Source of the DNA: Talinum fruticosum
Lineage: Eukaryota; Streptophyta; Magnoliopsida; Caryophyllales; Talinaceae
Reading direction: 5' to 3'
NCBI GenBank assembly: GCA_021018815.1
Contig: JAITYX010000047.1
Span: 248,001-312,000, forward strand
Length of the DNA: 64,000 nucleotides
Shown here: positions 11,741-24,602 of the stretch, piece after piece
How the letters are laid out: the number at the start of each line of letters is the position of its first letter
Numbering within the stretch: the stretch's first letter is position 1
Made by a program: the position numbers and the translations under genes
Notes under the pieces: generated by a model
Database searches by the model: none
What the model was told of the DNA's origin: nothing
Seen by the model: the letters and a program-made list of their open reading frames with translations, nothing else

Positions 11741-12783
11741 TAGCTATAGGCAGTCCCCTTTGTGGATATCTAGTATATATCCACTCACTTGTTCATTCTC
11801 ATCACACACTATTCAAATCAAGAACAAAATGCATTTATTGAAGTTCCAAATTTAGGAATCAGTATTACCTTTTTATCTCATAATTATAATTTCTCTCAGA
11901 AATGCATGATGATAAGATTCTTGTTCATTGATGAAAGTGACATGCAACCTCCAGAGTTCTAAAATAAGATGGTTGCTTGATTTGTCAAGACGGTTTATAA
12001 TACTGTGTGCTAGCAACCTCGCCATTAACGAGTACATAGGTTTCCCAGTAGCTGACTTGTTCTCATTATATATCTAATCTTAATTGTGAGGCAGCGCTGC
12101 ATCCATAAACAGCTGCAAATGTGCAATATGTAATCAGCGAAAAAAATAGAGAAGTGTACCACCACCGTTCCAACATCCACACCTTTGAATCATAATCATC
12201 AGTCATCATCATTCAACCATCACCCATCGACCACCAACCTCCGACCAACCACTACCACACAGTTGCCTCCCTTGCCATTCTACGGAACCCTGAAAATCAC
12301 AATTCGCAAACCCATTGAGAGTTTGAACATGTAGCCAAAAAAAAAAAAAAAAAAAAGTTGAAAAGAATTTCAGGTTATTGGATACTCGAGAAATCATAAC
12401 AGAAATCTTCGGGTGCACAATATATTTGATTTGTCTTCAATTCAATGTTTGGCCGACCGAAATTTTAATTTTCCAAACCAAAATCCGTTTTGATTTGGTA
12501 CCTGAACCGTAAAGACCCTATTTTTATTGGCCCCAAAGGTATCCTATCACTATCATGTGCTAGATTGGGGAAAAAAATGAAATAGGAACACAACTTATGG
12601 ACAGACTAAGACCAATATTTTTGATCGAAAAAAACAAAAGACCAATATTTGGAAAAAAAAAAAAGGTATTTGGGTTGGGTAGCTTTATCTATTACAATAG
12701 TAGCGAAAGTCTGGCCCATTCTAAGCATTATGAGAATTCGGAGATTCATTTTGGAGTTGAAGCTGCGACCGTAGGGAAGAGAC
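11741..12783. other. Divergent intergenic region GILT / DFO
   Basis: This is the shared upstream region of the minus-strand GILT gene and the plus-strand DFO gene. It holds a poly-A run of about 18 near 12340 and AT-rich sequence. I see no supported gene. Confidence 0.5.
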
Positions 12784-12791
12784 TATAAATA
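12784..12791 (+). promoter_or_regulatory. TATA box of DFO
   Basis: TATAAATA lies 82 nt before the start codon of the DFO gene. Confidence 0.5.
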
Positions 12792-12872
12792 TCAAGTGAC
12801 TGTTGAAATTTCAAGGAGTTGGAAAACCCCGGGTAAATAATTGGCAGCTTCATAGTTCAAGCTCTCACTCAA

Positions 12873-12926
12873 ATGGCGGATGTATCGCAGCAAATGTCTC
12901 CCTTCTGCAACCTAATCAGACTCAGG

Positions 12927-12967
<41 letters not shown>

Positions 12968-15900
12968 AACTGCTGACTTAACTTTGCGACATAACAGATT
13001 TGATGATTATACATTGCGAACACTCCAAATAATTTTGGAATCAAAAGACGCCAGATTGTCGCCGCAGTTCCGGAACTGCTTGACGGAATTCTTAAGATCA
13101 GAGTCTCTTATTGCCATTCGTCAAGTTGCAGACAAACCTATCCACTCCGTCCTATCGCTTCTCGATTTTTTCGTTCGCGCTTTTGCAATCCTCATTGATG
13201 TACAGGTACTCTCTCTCCCTTATGTGAATTTTTTATTCAGAGCTATTTCTAAAATTTTCTATATGCTCGTAATAATATCAGATACATACTCACTGGAATT
13301 TTGATTCCAGACTTGTGTTTGTCTGCCATCCTTTGCGTGGAAGAATTGATTACCTCCATAGGATTGCTAGTTTGATGGCACTTGATTTGCTTTCCTTACT
13401 AAATGAATGCTTTCATGACCTTTTTGATGCCAAATACTAGTATCGCATTTGTTTTTCACCTTTTTTTTTCCTGTCTTTTATCAAGTGCAAATGATCATCA
13501 CCTTGAGGAATGAAATCTCTCTGTTGTATTCTTAGCAGCAAAAATTTGTCCATTCCAAGTTTTTGTAATCAACTTTAATTTTGATATATGTAGAGTTGCT
13601 TGGCTTTGAGATATGAGGCTTTGGTTATGCGGGAATCCAGGTATATCAGTCATCCAGAGTTGCAAGTTTCATGCAGTGAATGGATGCAATATGCACAAGA
13701 TGCTTTTGATTATGGCTTCTACTCCATTGCGTCAAAGGTTTTTTTCTCGAGGTTCTATGATTATGACTTTTGATCTATGCTTTTGGATCCTAATAATGAT
13801 CATTGAGGTATTTTCATGGTTACCGCGTTTCTTAGCTAATTGCATGTCATAATTTGACGAGGAGCAGCTGTCTGTATTGCTCTTGCTCTAAAGCTGCCTT
13901 TCTACTGACTGTTCTATGTTTCCTCTGTAATTTAACATTAAGACAAGGTTGGTAAGCCATGTTATCAGATTACAGTTAGTAATTTGTTTAGTACATGTTT
14001 CCAGCAACCACCACCACCATGTATGGATCTCACACAGGGAAGTCTAAATATATGCTTTACCCTGGCAAGTCTTAAGTGGAGAAGCTATTTCTAGATTTCT
14101 GATGTTGGCTTAAATAAGTATTAGGAATGCTTATGCTGAAAATCTGTTCTGTAATATGTGTTATAAGTTTCGGCCAACATATTTTAGATGTCCTTGTGTC
14201 TACTTATGCTAGAGATGAAGAGTTTACTTGTGTCATCTTCATTCATCATGTGGATTATAGCTAGCTAAATAGAAGTTCCTCACTTAACCACCCTCTGTCT
14301 GTTTACTTGTTGTGAAGTATGGTTCAGCTTGATGCCCTCTCAAGTTCTAATCTTTGAATCTAATGGAAGTAGACTGTCTGCTTTCTTGGTTGGTTAAGTC
14401 GTGTGGTATTTCTTTTCTCACACACCACTCAAAGTAGGAGTTGCATGAGATGAATGGATGATAGTTTTCCTCCTATTAGGAAAAATACTCATTTTCGTTG
14501 GTACAATTGTGCTTTTTGAGGGTTTTACTTGTATATGGTGCTATCTCATGTGTGCATAAACAAGAGTGGTGTTTTCCATGAAATGTGCACCAGAGTGGCA
14601 GTTTTTTAGGGTTGATCAAAACGCCAGTGTTTCGGTATCCATATGTGCATATATAGGTCAGCCCATTAGCTTTTGAATTTCTATGGTTCATGAATAACTT
14701 AATTTCAATCTATAGTTCACTGGTTATATTGTCCACTTTCAGGCAGCTAATGAAGTTATTTCAGGAATTCTTTTGATAAATTATATTAGGGTAAAGCAAA
14801 ATGCTTCACCAAACTGTCCATTATGTCTTCACCAAACCTAGGGTTCAACAGAAACTTCTTGTTTGCTGTTGATTGCTGTTGAAGGGTAAGATTGCAAACA
14901 TTTGACTCCCACATCCTGCCTTGGTAGGAATCTACAATATTTTGTTTGGTTTGGTTTAGTTTGGGCCACTGGTTGAATCATACTAGGATGAACCCTGTCA
15001 AAAATGCTAAGCTTGCTGTCTCTTTGATGGGATATATTTCATTGCCTTTTATGTTTTGATTTGTTTTCTTGTTTTCATCAGGCATGTGAAAATGCTCTTT
15101 TGCACTTTGATATAAAAGAGGATGCGAGAAGAGATAATATCTTTGGAAAGGGGGCCTTCATCAATAAAATTAAGACTCTTAAGGATGTTGCTATCAGATT
15201 ATCTACTGGCCATGCTGGTATGCTTGGAGATATGCCTGGTTGTTGTGTCAGTTTAGGGATTGCCATGTCTCCCAGATTTGTCTGATCAGTAATAAGTCCC
15301 ACTGAATTATTTGATCTTACTTTTCGTTTGAGATTTTATATTAGCATCTCAATGTGGAAATCTTGGATTCTTGGGTGTCAGTATCTCCATGTGGAGCCAA
15401 ATCTTAATATCTTATTGGGGCCTTTGGAGGCCCTCAAAACTTAAACATGCGGCTCTTAAATATATCTCAAAGCTAATCTTTTCCATGGCCACCTGAACTC
15501 AGTCTCGCAGACCAGCCTCAGATTACGGGAATAGAAACCATCGGTGCCTTTAATCAATGCCTATACAGCTCAAAGCAAAACTTTGTAATCTGAAGGATCA
15601 AGCTCTGCAGTATACAAAAGATTGCAGTGAACTGTGCATGATCTTAGTAGCTCTTTCAGTCCCTTAAACCAACATATTCCATAATGGAGTCAGACTGGAT
15701 CAAAGACCCTGAGCCATGTCCTGCAGTTAGCTTGAGATGCTTAATTTCCCAAACACCCTGCTTATCCAGGTCACTGGACCATCCTTAGTTATGGATTGCG
15801 AACATTAGGACATTGCGAATTGTGGCTCTTGATTATATCTCCAGTCGCCTGAGCCTTAGGGACAATGATATAGGATGTGGCTTTGAATAAATTCATACAT

Positions 15901-16990
15901 GCAACAAGACCAATGTCCTTCATAAAATTAACATTGTTTTTCATCGTTTTTCTTGTATTTTTCTTTCTTATTTCCACATTTTGTTCATCTTTAGCTCATT
16001 TTACAATGTGTAAGAATAGCCAAAATGTATGCCTGGAAATTTGGGATTTTTGCCACCACGTAATTTTCGTAGATTCATCAAACTTAGAGCAGAGATACGT
16101 TCAACAACAGCCAGGCCAAATAAGTCTGCAAGATAAATTCTTTAAGATATTATAGCTGATTTATTGTTCATAGGTCTGCCACTTGCGCTGATGCTTTGTA
16201 TATTAAGGAAACTAATTAGCTTTGTTTAAATGGAACTGATTGACATGAGGCTGTATTTCCGTCTGCGAAGCTTAGCGTGATTGATCATACCACAGGCACT
16301 TCTGTGTGTCTAGCAGAGTGGATGTACAGCAATCTCCCAAAGTCAAATATATGTTTATGTATACAATCTACTAGGAAAACATGCAGAACACTATTTTCTA
16401 GGTTACTCAGACTTGGCCATATTCTTGTCAAAGTTTTAGGATTTCTATTTTAAGCGTTCTATCCTTAATATGTGTGTTGGAACGTTGGGTACCCAGCATG
16501 GATAATCTAAGATTAAAGATTGATTTTCCACAGTATGTGGGAGTTTTGAATAACAAAGGATTCTTGAGGTAAAATTGGAGAATCTAGTTATGACTTGCAA
16601 TGATTCAGCTAAGAATGCTATTCTCTTTAGTTTTGTCTTCATGCTGGATTAGGGAGTGTCCTTGCTCATATATGTTTGTTCTTTTTGTTTATCTTTTGAT
16701 GGAATTAGAAGATACATCCATGCATCATCAAATACTGTTTATTCTTTTCCTGATTATCAGTTCAGGCGCAAGCTTCGGAGTACCTGAAGCAGAAAAACTT
16801 GTGCCTGAAACAATCTTCTCTTTGTAATGGAGCACAGCAACCAGCTAGCATCTCTTTCAGAAATGGGATCAAGCAACATAATGTACGCAATTTTTCACGT
16901 CTCAAAACTTTCCAGCAAGGTATAGGGGCTTGGAAATTTCAAAGACTGTCATACAATAGTGTCCTTTCTTGCAGTTTGCTTATAATATAA
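12873..16990 (+). CDS. DFO: Meiotic DSB-formation protein DFO
   Basis: A complete five-exon gene of 257 codons: 12873-12928, 12998-13205, 13594-13737, 15082-15217 and 16761-16990, all GT-AG with consistent phases. DFO is a plant-specific protein needed for programmed double-strand breaks in Arabidopsis meiosis; its biochemical role is unknown. Matching blocks, compared from memory with the Arabidopsis protein (about 255 aa), are RFDDYTLRTLQIILESKD, FLRSESL, VLSLLDFFVRAFA, CLALRYEALVMRES, EWMQYAQDAFDYGFYSIA, ACENALLHF and AQASEYLKQKN. The exon 4/5 junction gives VQAQA, which fixes both splice sites. Intron 1 starts with a (CT)17 run. The C-terminal tail after KQKN is basic and not recognisable. 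No membrane segment or known catalytic motif is seen. Confidence 0.88.
12931..12964. repeat. (CT)17 microsatellite at start of DFO intron 1
   Basis: Seventeen CT units lie directly after the exon 1 donor GT. The intron is only 69 nt long, so half of it is repeat. Confidence 0.95.
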
Positions 16991-17950
16991 ATGCTCCGTA
17001 AATGATTGTAGACTGGTTTGCATGATTGTCGCAGCATGTGTAGTTTTGGTAACCTTGCTTACAATTTCAAGCTAGTTGATGAGCTGAAAGGATATAAACT
17101 GGCAGCCACAAGTGATATTCTTGTGGCAATTCTTTTCAGATTTTAGATGGAAAGATGCTCAGAGGGGCTTGAACATCTTTACTAGGCATTTGTGCATACA
17201 TAGTCAAATTGAATATTAAACCATTGGTTTAATAAGCTTTATAAGAAGTTCCATTAGCTGGAGATTAATGTGATATAATTGAAGAAGCATTCTATGTGAA
17301 CATCTTTACTAGGCATTTTTTTTTTTTGGGGTGGGGATGAACCAGCATTGCTCCAAAGTCAAATCTTCTAAACCACCAAAGTGTATGAAATGCATGCATT
17401 GGAGCTCTCACAGATTCCTCTTCTCAGATGTAGTGAGAGATTTCTGTTTTTCCTTTTAGCTCTTCCATGAAAGAAAACACTTTAAAAAAATTCATGCAAA
17501 CTTACAAGGCCCTAAACTCTTCTGCTTCTTTTTTTCTCTCTTTTCTTCCTAGAGCTTAGGGGTTGTGAACTTGCACCTGAGCTGGTATGCACTTCATGAG
17601 GCAAAATTTCACCTGAAGAAACAAATTCTGACGCAGTTCTTGTATGTTAGGGTAAAATTTATGAGTACAGTAACTTGTACCAAAATACACCTAAAAAGGA
17701 AATCATATAATCCACAATGATGCCAGGAACAAGAGTGGTATTTTTCTTGGAACATATCATTAGGCTTGGAATCATGTTAAATGCTAATGTTGAAAATAGA
17801 TCTTAGGGTTCTACGACTTTGATGGCAGTTATAAATTTAATCCTCTTATTCTAATTTTGTAATTTAATAACTCTTACATCTATGCTTGGCGCCGGGTCCT
17901 GTTGAATAGTTCAAGTTAATTTTTTTGTACTTGGTAGTTTGTGAATAAAT
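16991..17950. other. DFO downstream region
   Basis: Probable 3' UTR and intergenic AT-rich sequence. No supported gene or element. Confidence 0.4.
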
Positions 17951-18196
17951 TACCCCCTTTGTTCCATATTATTTGCTTGTTATTCCTTGATGTCCCAAAT
18001 TATTTGTTTGGTTTCTACTTATATACATAAAATTAGGGTTTTTTTTTTTATAAAAAATGCTCTTATGATAATCAAAGCATAATAATCAATGATATAAAAT
18101 AATTGAGGTATAATACGTAATTCACATCTTGTGGGGCTGACTTCCTTAACTTTATGTTTTGTCAAGCCATGCAATTAAAAATGGCCGGAGGGAGTA
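17951..18196. mobile_element. Stowaway-like MITE
   Basis: A 246-nt AT-rich segment is bounded by TA on both sides. The left end reads CCCCCTTTGTTCCAT and the right end, reverse-complemented, reads CTCCCTCCGGCCAT, an imperfect terminal inverted repeat of the CTCCCTCCGT type seen in Tc1/mariner-derived Stowaway elements. It has no coding capacity. The TA target duplication and repeat consensus support the call; the inverted repeat is diverged. Confidence 0.72.
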
Positions 18197-19640
18197 CTTG
18201 CTAATTTTTTAATACATGAAAGAGGATGATTCTACATGATCATGTAGGTTATTACTTCAGTTAAGGCAGCGACATCTCAAAAACGTCTTAGATTGTATAT
18301 TTGTTTTCCTAAATTGAAGTTTTAGCAGAAATAACAGGAATTAGCCCCATGTAAATCTTCCAAGACTAGTTGACAACAGTTGTTTGTAATGAAATTGACA
18401 ATGGGTTTCCTTCTCCCTATCATTCCACACATTCTTACTCAACTTCAAACATAACTTGTCTTTACACAATATACAACTCTTCACATGCCCAGGAAATTCT
18501 TATTGAATCTTGATCTTTCTGACATTATTCCATTGTAAATTTTTATAATAAGTAATAATCTAACCCTGTTTTGTGATATCTCTTTCACACTGCTGTCTTA
18601 CGCCTCTGACTTATGCTTTCACATCCTGATTTATTCGAGAACCTCTTGTGCTTTTGATTTGCCCAATTTAAGTGGAAAATTTAAGAGCAGTTCTTATGGT
18701 CAAATTACAAGTCCTAGACTATCCTGCAATCTTTTGACTAAGCTTAACTTCTAAGATATTTGGTTGAGAGAAGTTCATAATCGTCGAACTGAAAATATGT
18801 TGTGATTTGTGATGTTTGATATTGCATCCTTTGAAAATAGACAGTTGTTTGTGTTTCCAGGTGAATGTCTGGCAACAAATTCACATCAAGTCAATTTTTC
18901 TCTTGTTCCGGACCAGGGCCGTGTTTATATGTTTAATTCTCGTTAAACATTTAGTTGCTGGTTTTATAAACCATTCATTAATTAGTTTCTGTCTTGGCTC
19001 TCCCTCCTTTAGACCCACACACGCCTAGGGAACTGCCTGGTCATGTGCTTTTATATTTATATTGATTAATGAGCGGTGTTTAATATTCACATGTAAGGAG
19101 GAGAGGAAACAGTCAAACTTGTACGTAAAAATTTTAAAACTGCATGGATGACAACCTATCACGCGCCAGGATGATGGTCTTCCCTTGTTTGATTGACCGA
19201 TGTGACCTGGGCAGCCTCCTTATGTTCCACGCTGTAAGGGCTACAACTGTAAATGGAGGTGTATGAAATTAGCATATGAAATTGCGATGAATGTTTTTTA
19301 CATGAAAAATATTTCCGTGTCCACTTCATGGGTGTCCTCTCATACAGTTTGTGTACACGCATTGAAGCTCTAATACCTATGCATGTAACTAGATATTCTA
19401 CTGCCCTATATGAACTCCGTTTCTTAATTTAAAAACTTATTGTGTGCTGTTGACTGACACCTTTTTAATTATTATATATACGTGCTCTGAGCTCCTTTCC
19501 TTTGTATACCCGGCCCAAAGCTTATTTAGATGGCATCAACTTGCATAGTTTTACCTGCAATGTGCATCCCTTCTCTCTCCTGATCAAAGATTAGGGTCCT
19601 AAATCTGCTGCCTTTGTTCGAGTTCTCGTGTTGGGAAGAA
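18197..19640. other. Intergenic region and LBD promoter
   Basis: AT-rich sequence with no supported gene. A TATA-like ATTATATATA lies at 19471-19480, about 170 nt before the LBD start codon, and is the best promoter candidate. Confidence 0.4.
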
Positions 19641-19646
19641 GATAAA

Positions 19647-20418
19647 ATGGGTGGAAGCAGTTCGCCTTGTGCGTCATGCAAGTTGTTGAGACGCCGTTGT
19701 GCCAAGGACTGCATCTTCGCCCCTTACTTCCCTTCAAATGACCCTCAAAGGTTTGCCATTGTCCATAAGGTCTTCGGTGCTAGCAATGTTGGCAAAATGT
19801 TGCAGGTCCAACACCAGCTCCCTCCTTGCTCCTTTTCCCTTTATTAATTTGCTCTTTCTTTCTTTTGTAGGCTTTTTGTTCCTAATTTTGATTTTAAAAA
19901 TGAGATATGGTCTTCCTGATTCAGAAGCTAAAGAGAACTTCTTGTCTTCTTTACCTACCTGTATGATTGCAACTCTCGACTACGATAGGTTGTCTGACAC
20001 CATATTAAAAAATGCTATTATCTTTCATCTAAAAACTGTTGTTCTGGAATTCCAGGAACTCCCAGTTGATCACAGAGGAGATGCTGTGAGTAGCCTGGTG
20101 TATGAAGCGAATGCAAGGATTCGAGACCCAGTGTACGGATGCGTTGGAGCAATTTCGTACCTGCAAAGCCAAGTGTCAGAGCTTCAGATGCAGCTAGCAG
20201 TGGCTCAAGCAGAGATTCTAAGCATGCAGATGCAGCAAGGCCAATCAATGTCGGGTTTGATCCGAAACGACATGGAAAGGGCTGATGACAAATCTCTTGT
20301 TTTCGTTGGTAATAACATAACTGGTAATCTGCAGGAGTACCTCAACTTTGGTGCCTCAGCAGGTGACACTGTAATTCAGGACCCTCTCAATCTTAAGAGC
20401 GAGTCCCTCTGGACATAA
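19647..20418 (+). CDS. LBD12-like: LOB-domain transcription factor, LBD12-like
   Basis: Two exons, 19647-19805 and 20056-20418, encode 173 residues. LBD proteins are plant nuclear DNA-binding factors that set organ boundaries and control lateral organ growth. Visible parts are the zinc-binding block CX2CX6CX3C (CASCKLLRRRCAKDC) at residues 8-22, the GAS block FAIVHKVFGASNVGKML, the VYEANARIRDPVYGCVG core after the intron, and a leucine-rich coiled coil ISYLQSQVSELQMQLAVAQA, making it class I. The intron sits after KMLQ, the conserved LBD position. The N-terminus MGGSSSPCASCK and the coiled coil resemble LBD12/LBD1-type proteins most. The start at 19647 gives the conserved N-terminus. The C-terminal activation region is variable. 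The frame is intact. Confidence 0.95.
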
Positions 20419-21119
20419 ATTTTCCTTTGAATCTCATCATCCGTATACTAGTACTAGTTAACCAACGTAACTGTAGTACATGCCGAGCTTTCTCTCCCTC
20501 TCATTTGATGGTGCCCCCTCTGACTTTTTCTTGCTAATTAGATGCCATGAATATACATAGAATCAGCAATGCATAGTGATGAATTTGTGCTTTGTATTTT
20601 GTTGTTCGCTTTCTGCGAGGTTACTTTTTCTTAGTTATTGTCGGTTCAGGGGATTGGTATCATGGAAGTCAAAGGTGGGACTGGGACTGAAGGAAAAGCC
20701 TAAAGGGAGGATGTATCAGAGTCAAAAACAAGCAAAGCACTTGCATGTGGAGTAACGTGGGTTTTCTAGTGTTGAGCAAGAAACTTGTGGTTTGTGTAAA
20801 GTGCAGTTACTTGCACTAATCAAATTACCGACATTCAGTCGGCAGAAATTCAAACGGACGCAAAACCAGCATCTTCTAAGTCTTCAGTTTCTCAGTTGGC
20901 AATTTCACACACACTCTATAACATAAGGGAAACTTGTATGTACACCAAAAATGACCATATACGAAATATTCATTTATATATCTCTAGGTACGACAGCATT
21001 ACGTTGTAACCATGTGAATGAATAACGATTTTTTCTCAAGTCATCAAATGTATGTCTATAAAAGATACCATGTGTTAGCATTACACTTTTCAAATCCAAA
21101 TAGTATGAATGACAACGAA

Positions 21120-21120
<1 letters not shown>
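20419..21120. other. LBD 3' region
   Basis: Likely 3' UTR and intergenic sequence. No gene seen. Confidence 0.4.

Positions 21121-21193
<73 letters not shown>
21121..21193. repeat. (AAT)24 microsatellite
   Basis: About 24 uninterrupted ATA/AAT units. The apparent poly-Asn reading frame across it is a by-product of the repeat. Confidence 0.97.
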
Positions 21194-21339
21194 GGCTTAC
21201 CATCATGCTATAGAACTTGAGGAATGTAATATGAAGTGGTTAGTGATGCATGGGAATGTGAAAATGAAGCTGATTGTTATTGCCATACCATCACATGTGA
21301 GAGGATCAGGGATAATACATAAAAGTGAGTTGATGAACA

Positions 21340-22010
21340 AATGAGGGATACCCTTTTGGGAAGAGGTATTAATGTAGAATATTATTGTCCAATACGTTAG
21401 CAGAGTGGTGAATCAATTGATCATTTTTTTCCACACTACTCCTATATAAAGGATACTTGGGATAAGGCTTACCATCATAAGTGGTTGAATTTGAATGTTA
21501 GTCATTTAAGCAACGCTTCACTTTCCGATGTTATTCATATGTTTAGGAACTTGAACAAACCAACTCAAATGATTCGTTTGGTTTATTTAATTTGGAGTAT
21601 ATGGAAGAGTAGAAATGAAATTGTGTTTAATAATGAAAGGTATAATTCTATGACAACAATTATAAGAGCCAAAAGACTATGGGTGGAATGGAAAGTTAGA
21701 GGAAGATTTGTTATTAGAAGTTGGATGGAAGATTTATTTAAGTTGAGGTCTCAAATCCGGGTTCAACATCAGTATTGGTAGCTGAAGCAATTGCTATGTG
21801 TAATGGGGTGCAAGTAGCAATTCAAGCATACTTTCGGTCATTGTTTCTTGAAGGGGATAATCAAGTTGTCATTAAAGCTATGCATGGAGAAATTAAACCT
21901 CCCTGGGAGATCCAAACACTTATTCACTATGCAAAGTGCTATCTTAGGAATTGTAATCAAGTTCTTATTAATTATCAATACCGAGAGGGTAATAGAGTTG
22001 TACATTAGAT
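21340..22010 (+). mobile_element. LINE (non-LTR) remnant: ORF2 C-terminal and RNase H fragments
   Basis: The first part resembles the zf-RVT tail of plant L1 ORF2 (LVYLIWSIWKSRNEIVFNN at 21575-21632). The second, from about 21770, resembles the RNase H-like domain (AEAIAMCNGVQVAI, FLEGDNQVVIKAMHGE, PPWEIQTLI) and ends with YREGNRVVH. The two parts are in different frames, and there is no upstream reverse transcriptase. It is a truncated dead copy; ends are approximate. Confidence 0.75.
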
Positions 22011-22090
22011 TACAAAATTTAGTCTTTGTATTTCCCATTTCATGTTTTGGATTCTTTTCCTTCTTCTTTTTTTTTTCTCCATTTGAATGA

Positions 22091-22985
22091 AGAACAACTT
22101 TGAGTAAAACTCTTGCAAGAAGGACTACTTAGAAAAAAAAATTTGAAACTAAAATCCTAGCTGGCTAGTTACTTGAGTTACGTTTATTTTGTGGGCTTGA
22201 GGTTAGGTCATCCATCGGGCTCAACTTGACTAACATAAACTGAATAAACACAATTTATCACCATCTGCCCCATCACACCATGTGCATCTACACGGCATAC
22301 CTAAGCGTCAATATTCGATCTTCATGCACAATCACTATATATTATGCATTGCATAACTTCCCTAAGCCATCTTCATCATCATATCATCAACAGCCATTCG
22401 CTCTCGATCTCATGGTTTATGCAATTTTACTCATCAGCCTTATAAATATGTGATTATTTCACAATACTAGAAATACATAGTTAATTCAACTACCATAACA
22501 TTTATTAAACACTTTTGGAATGTCCAAAGGGGCATGAAGCAGCTAAATATACGTATTTAACTCAAGCCCTAAAAAATGATACTTTTTGGCTTATTGCTGC
22601 TATTTGCTAATGTAAATAACATACTGTAAATTATAATACCTTGACAGAGTTTCTAAAATTCTAGCGTCATAAATCCATTTTTTGAAAGAAGAAACGCATT
22701 CAGGCTTAGGTTTGCTGAAACAAAAAGTGGAATGTCAAAACTGGGCCCAGAAAGCTAAATGCTATCATGGAACATAATGGGCTTGGGGTTTCGATGTTCA
22801 TTATGAGTATGATAGTAATAGTAACTCAAACATTGTTTTCCACATTTAAATTCTGGTGACGCAAGAAAAATACAAAAGTGGGAACCACGAGCAGGAAGGA
22901 CAGGAGGGCTTTTGAGTGGCCACTGTGGCTGACACTGAGACTGAGGCTTACCGTTGCAGCCAATGGCGACGCGGGAGGCCCATCA
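22091..22985. other. Intergenic, upstream of CMF gene
   Basis: AT-rich sequence that becomes more GC-rich toward 22900, presumably the distal promoter of the CCT-motif gene. No coding sequence seen. Confidence 0.4.
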
Positions 22986-22990
22986 ATCAG

Positions 22991-23019
22991 CCAATCCCCA
23001 GAGGATAAGCTGCCACGTC
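22991..23019 (+). promoter_or_regulatory. CCAAT, I-box and G-box-like cluster
   Basis: Within 29 nt lie CCAAT (22991), GATAAG (I-box, near 23004) and GCCACGTC (ABRE/G-box-like, near 23012), about 210 nt upstream of the CMF start. Adjacent I-box and G-box elements are typical of light-regulated plant promoters. Function is inferred only. Confidence 0.45.
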
Positions 23020-23175
23020 GTCTCGCGATTGTCTTCCCTTCATTTAAATGTGTCTTCCCTTGTTGTTTTATCCTACCAAGTACAATATTAGACTAAGAGT
23101 AGCAAATATCTTACAATTCTATCTCAGGGTCAATCCCACTATTTAATTTCTTTTAAGGAGAAGGAAGTTGAAATT

Positions 23176-23180
<5 letters not shown>

Positions 23181-23226
<46 letters not shown>
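23181..23226. repeat. (GA)n microsatellite in CMF 5' UTR
   Basis: About 23 AG units end just before the start codon at 23230. Confidence 0.95.
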
Positions 23227-23229
<3 letters not shown>

Positions 23230-24602
23230 ATGGGGAAGAGTTCAGTGTTGAGGAACCCAAAGAAAGAAGAACAAGAAGTGCCAGAAACCTATCAAGGGCT
23301 TGAGATTCTGGATGATTTAGAAGGGTTTTTAGGCATCAACACCAACGACAACAATTTCAATGACGAAGAAGGAGAGGAGGAAGAAGAAGAAAACGACCAC
23401 ATTATGATGAGTTGCAAAGCTGAAGAAGAAATGGTGAGCTGTAGTGATTGGGACTTGACCAACAATTTGAACAGGTGGGAGCAGGAGTTATTGTTCCCAA
23501 TCCCAACACCTCAATCAATAACAACACGGGGCTATGACATCATTAGCAACGCTAATTACTCCTGCAATATTAGTAACGTGAAGAAAGAAGAATGGGCTGC
23601 TGGGGCTGGAGACCATTCTTATTCGGGGTTGTGGAATAATCATGAATTAGTATTAGACGCAGTTGAGGAGACAAAGGCAAGCTTGAATCTCAACCTCAAC
23701 TATGAACAAGTGCTTGAAGCTTGGTCCAATAGGGGTTCCCTCTGGGCTCATCACCATCCTTCCTTCCCCTCTCAACCAACTATGTCAGTGCATTCTCACC
23801 CTAAATTATTCATTCTAACATGTACATGTCTGCTTCCTTGTCACCTGCATCTATACATAGATACATACATTCTATCAATCTCATCCCCCAAAAAAGATGT
23901 CAACTCTGAAATTAATTCCCTACGTTTTTGTTGAGTTATTGAAGAATATATACGAGTTTTACACAGCAATTCTATACAGTTCAATACGTAACTGGTGAAT
24001 AGAAGAAATCTTTTCATATTTGAAACTTTCTATTCTGTGCTCTATATGCATGCCGTGATAATATATATGTAAACAATTTCTAAGTATTCAATGTTAATTA
24101 CTAGATATTGTTATTAATCTATTACTACAATGTTATAGCACAACACAACAAATATAATAAAGTAATAAAAATAACATTATTCTTTCAATATTCTTGTAAA
24201 AAATGACCATTTCACAAATATGATTTGCCAATATTTGTCAATGATAACTAAAGTTACATTACTCTCTCGTATATACTATATTGCTGATGGAATTTTCAAC
24301 TATACTTAATTTGTTATGTATAGGGGGAGAGGTACCGAACTTGGAAGAAGAAAGAACAAGAAGAAAATCAAGTGTTATGCGGTATAAAGAGAAACGTCAA
24401 AACAGATTATTTTCTAGAAAAATAAGATATGAAGTTCGGAAATTGAATGCAGATAAAAGACCTCGGTTAAAAGTAAGTATTTTATGTTGGTTTTATTTTT
24501 GATTTACGTGCTATTGCGTAAACTTTTGAAAAAAATGTCTTATTTCTATTATTAATATTGTAGGGTCGGTTCGTGAAGAGAACGCCAGATAATAAGACGT
24601 AA
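23230..24602 (+). CDS. CCT-motif family (CMF) protein, ASML2/FITNESS-like
   Basis: CMF proteins are nuclear regulators with a CONSTANS-type CCT domain but no B-box; relatives act in sugar, stress and light signalling. Exon 1 starts at 23230 with an acidic N-terminus ([16 protein letters not shown] and a Glu-rich run) and the conserved [20 protein letters not shown] before its donor near 23783. The CCT motif is in exon 2, to 24472 ([19 protein letters not shown], then [15 protein letters not shown]), and exon 3, 24564-24602 (GRFVKR), stop TAA. The exon 1/2 junction is a problem: the expected donor after P-T and the acceptor before GGGGAGAGGTACCG put the CCT motif out of frame. Using an AG at 24330-24331 with a donor at 23787 restores frame. 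A G-run length error at 24323-24327 is the alternative. Confidence 0.85.

Noticed and set aside
12001..12130. Minus-strand fragment reading TYVLVNGE, possible second GILT remnant
   Set aside because: Only a few residues resemble the GILT PWVVVNG block and the flanks do not match; too weak.
21018..21344. ORF with a long poly-Asn run
   Set aside because: It is the (AAT)24 microsatellite read in one frame, with no conserved flanks or gene structure.
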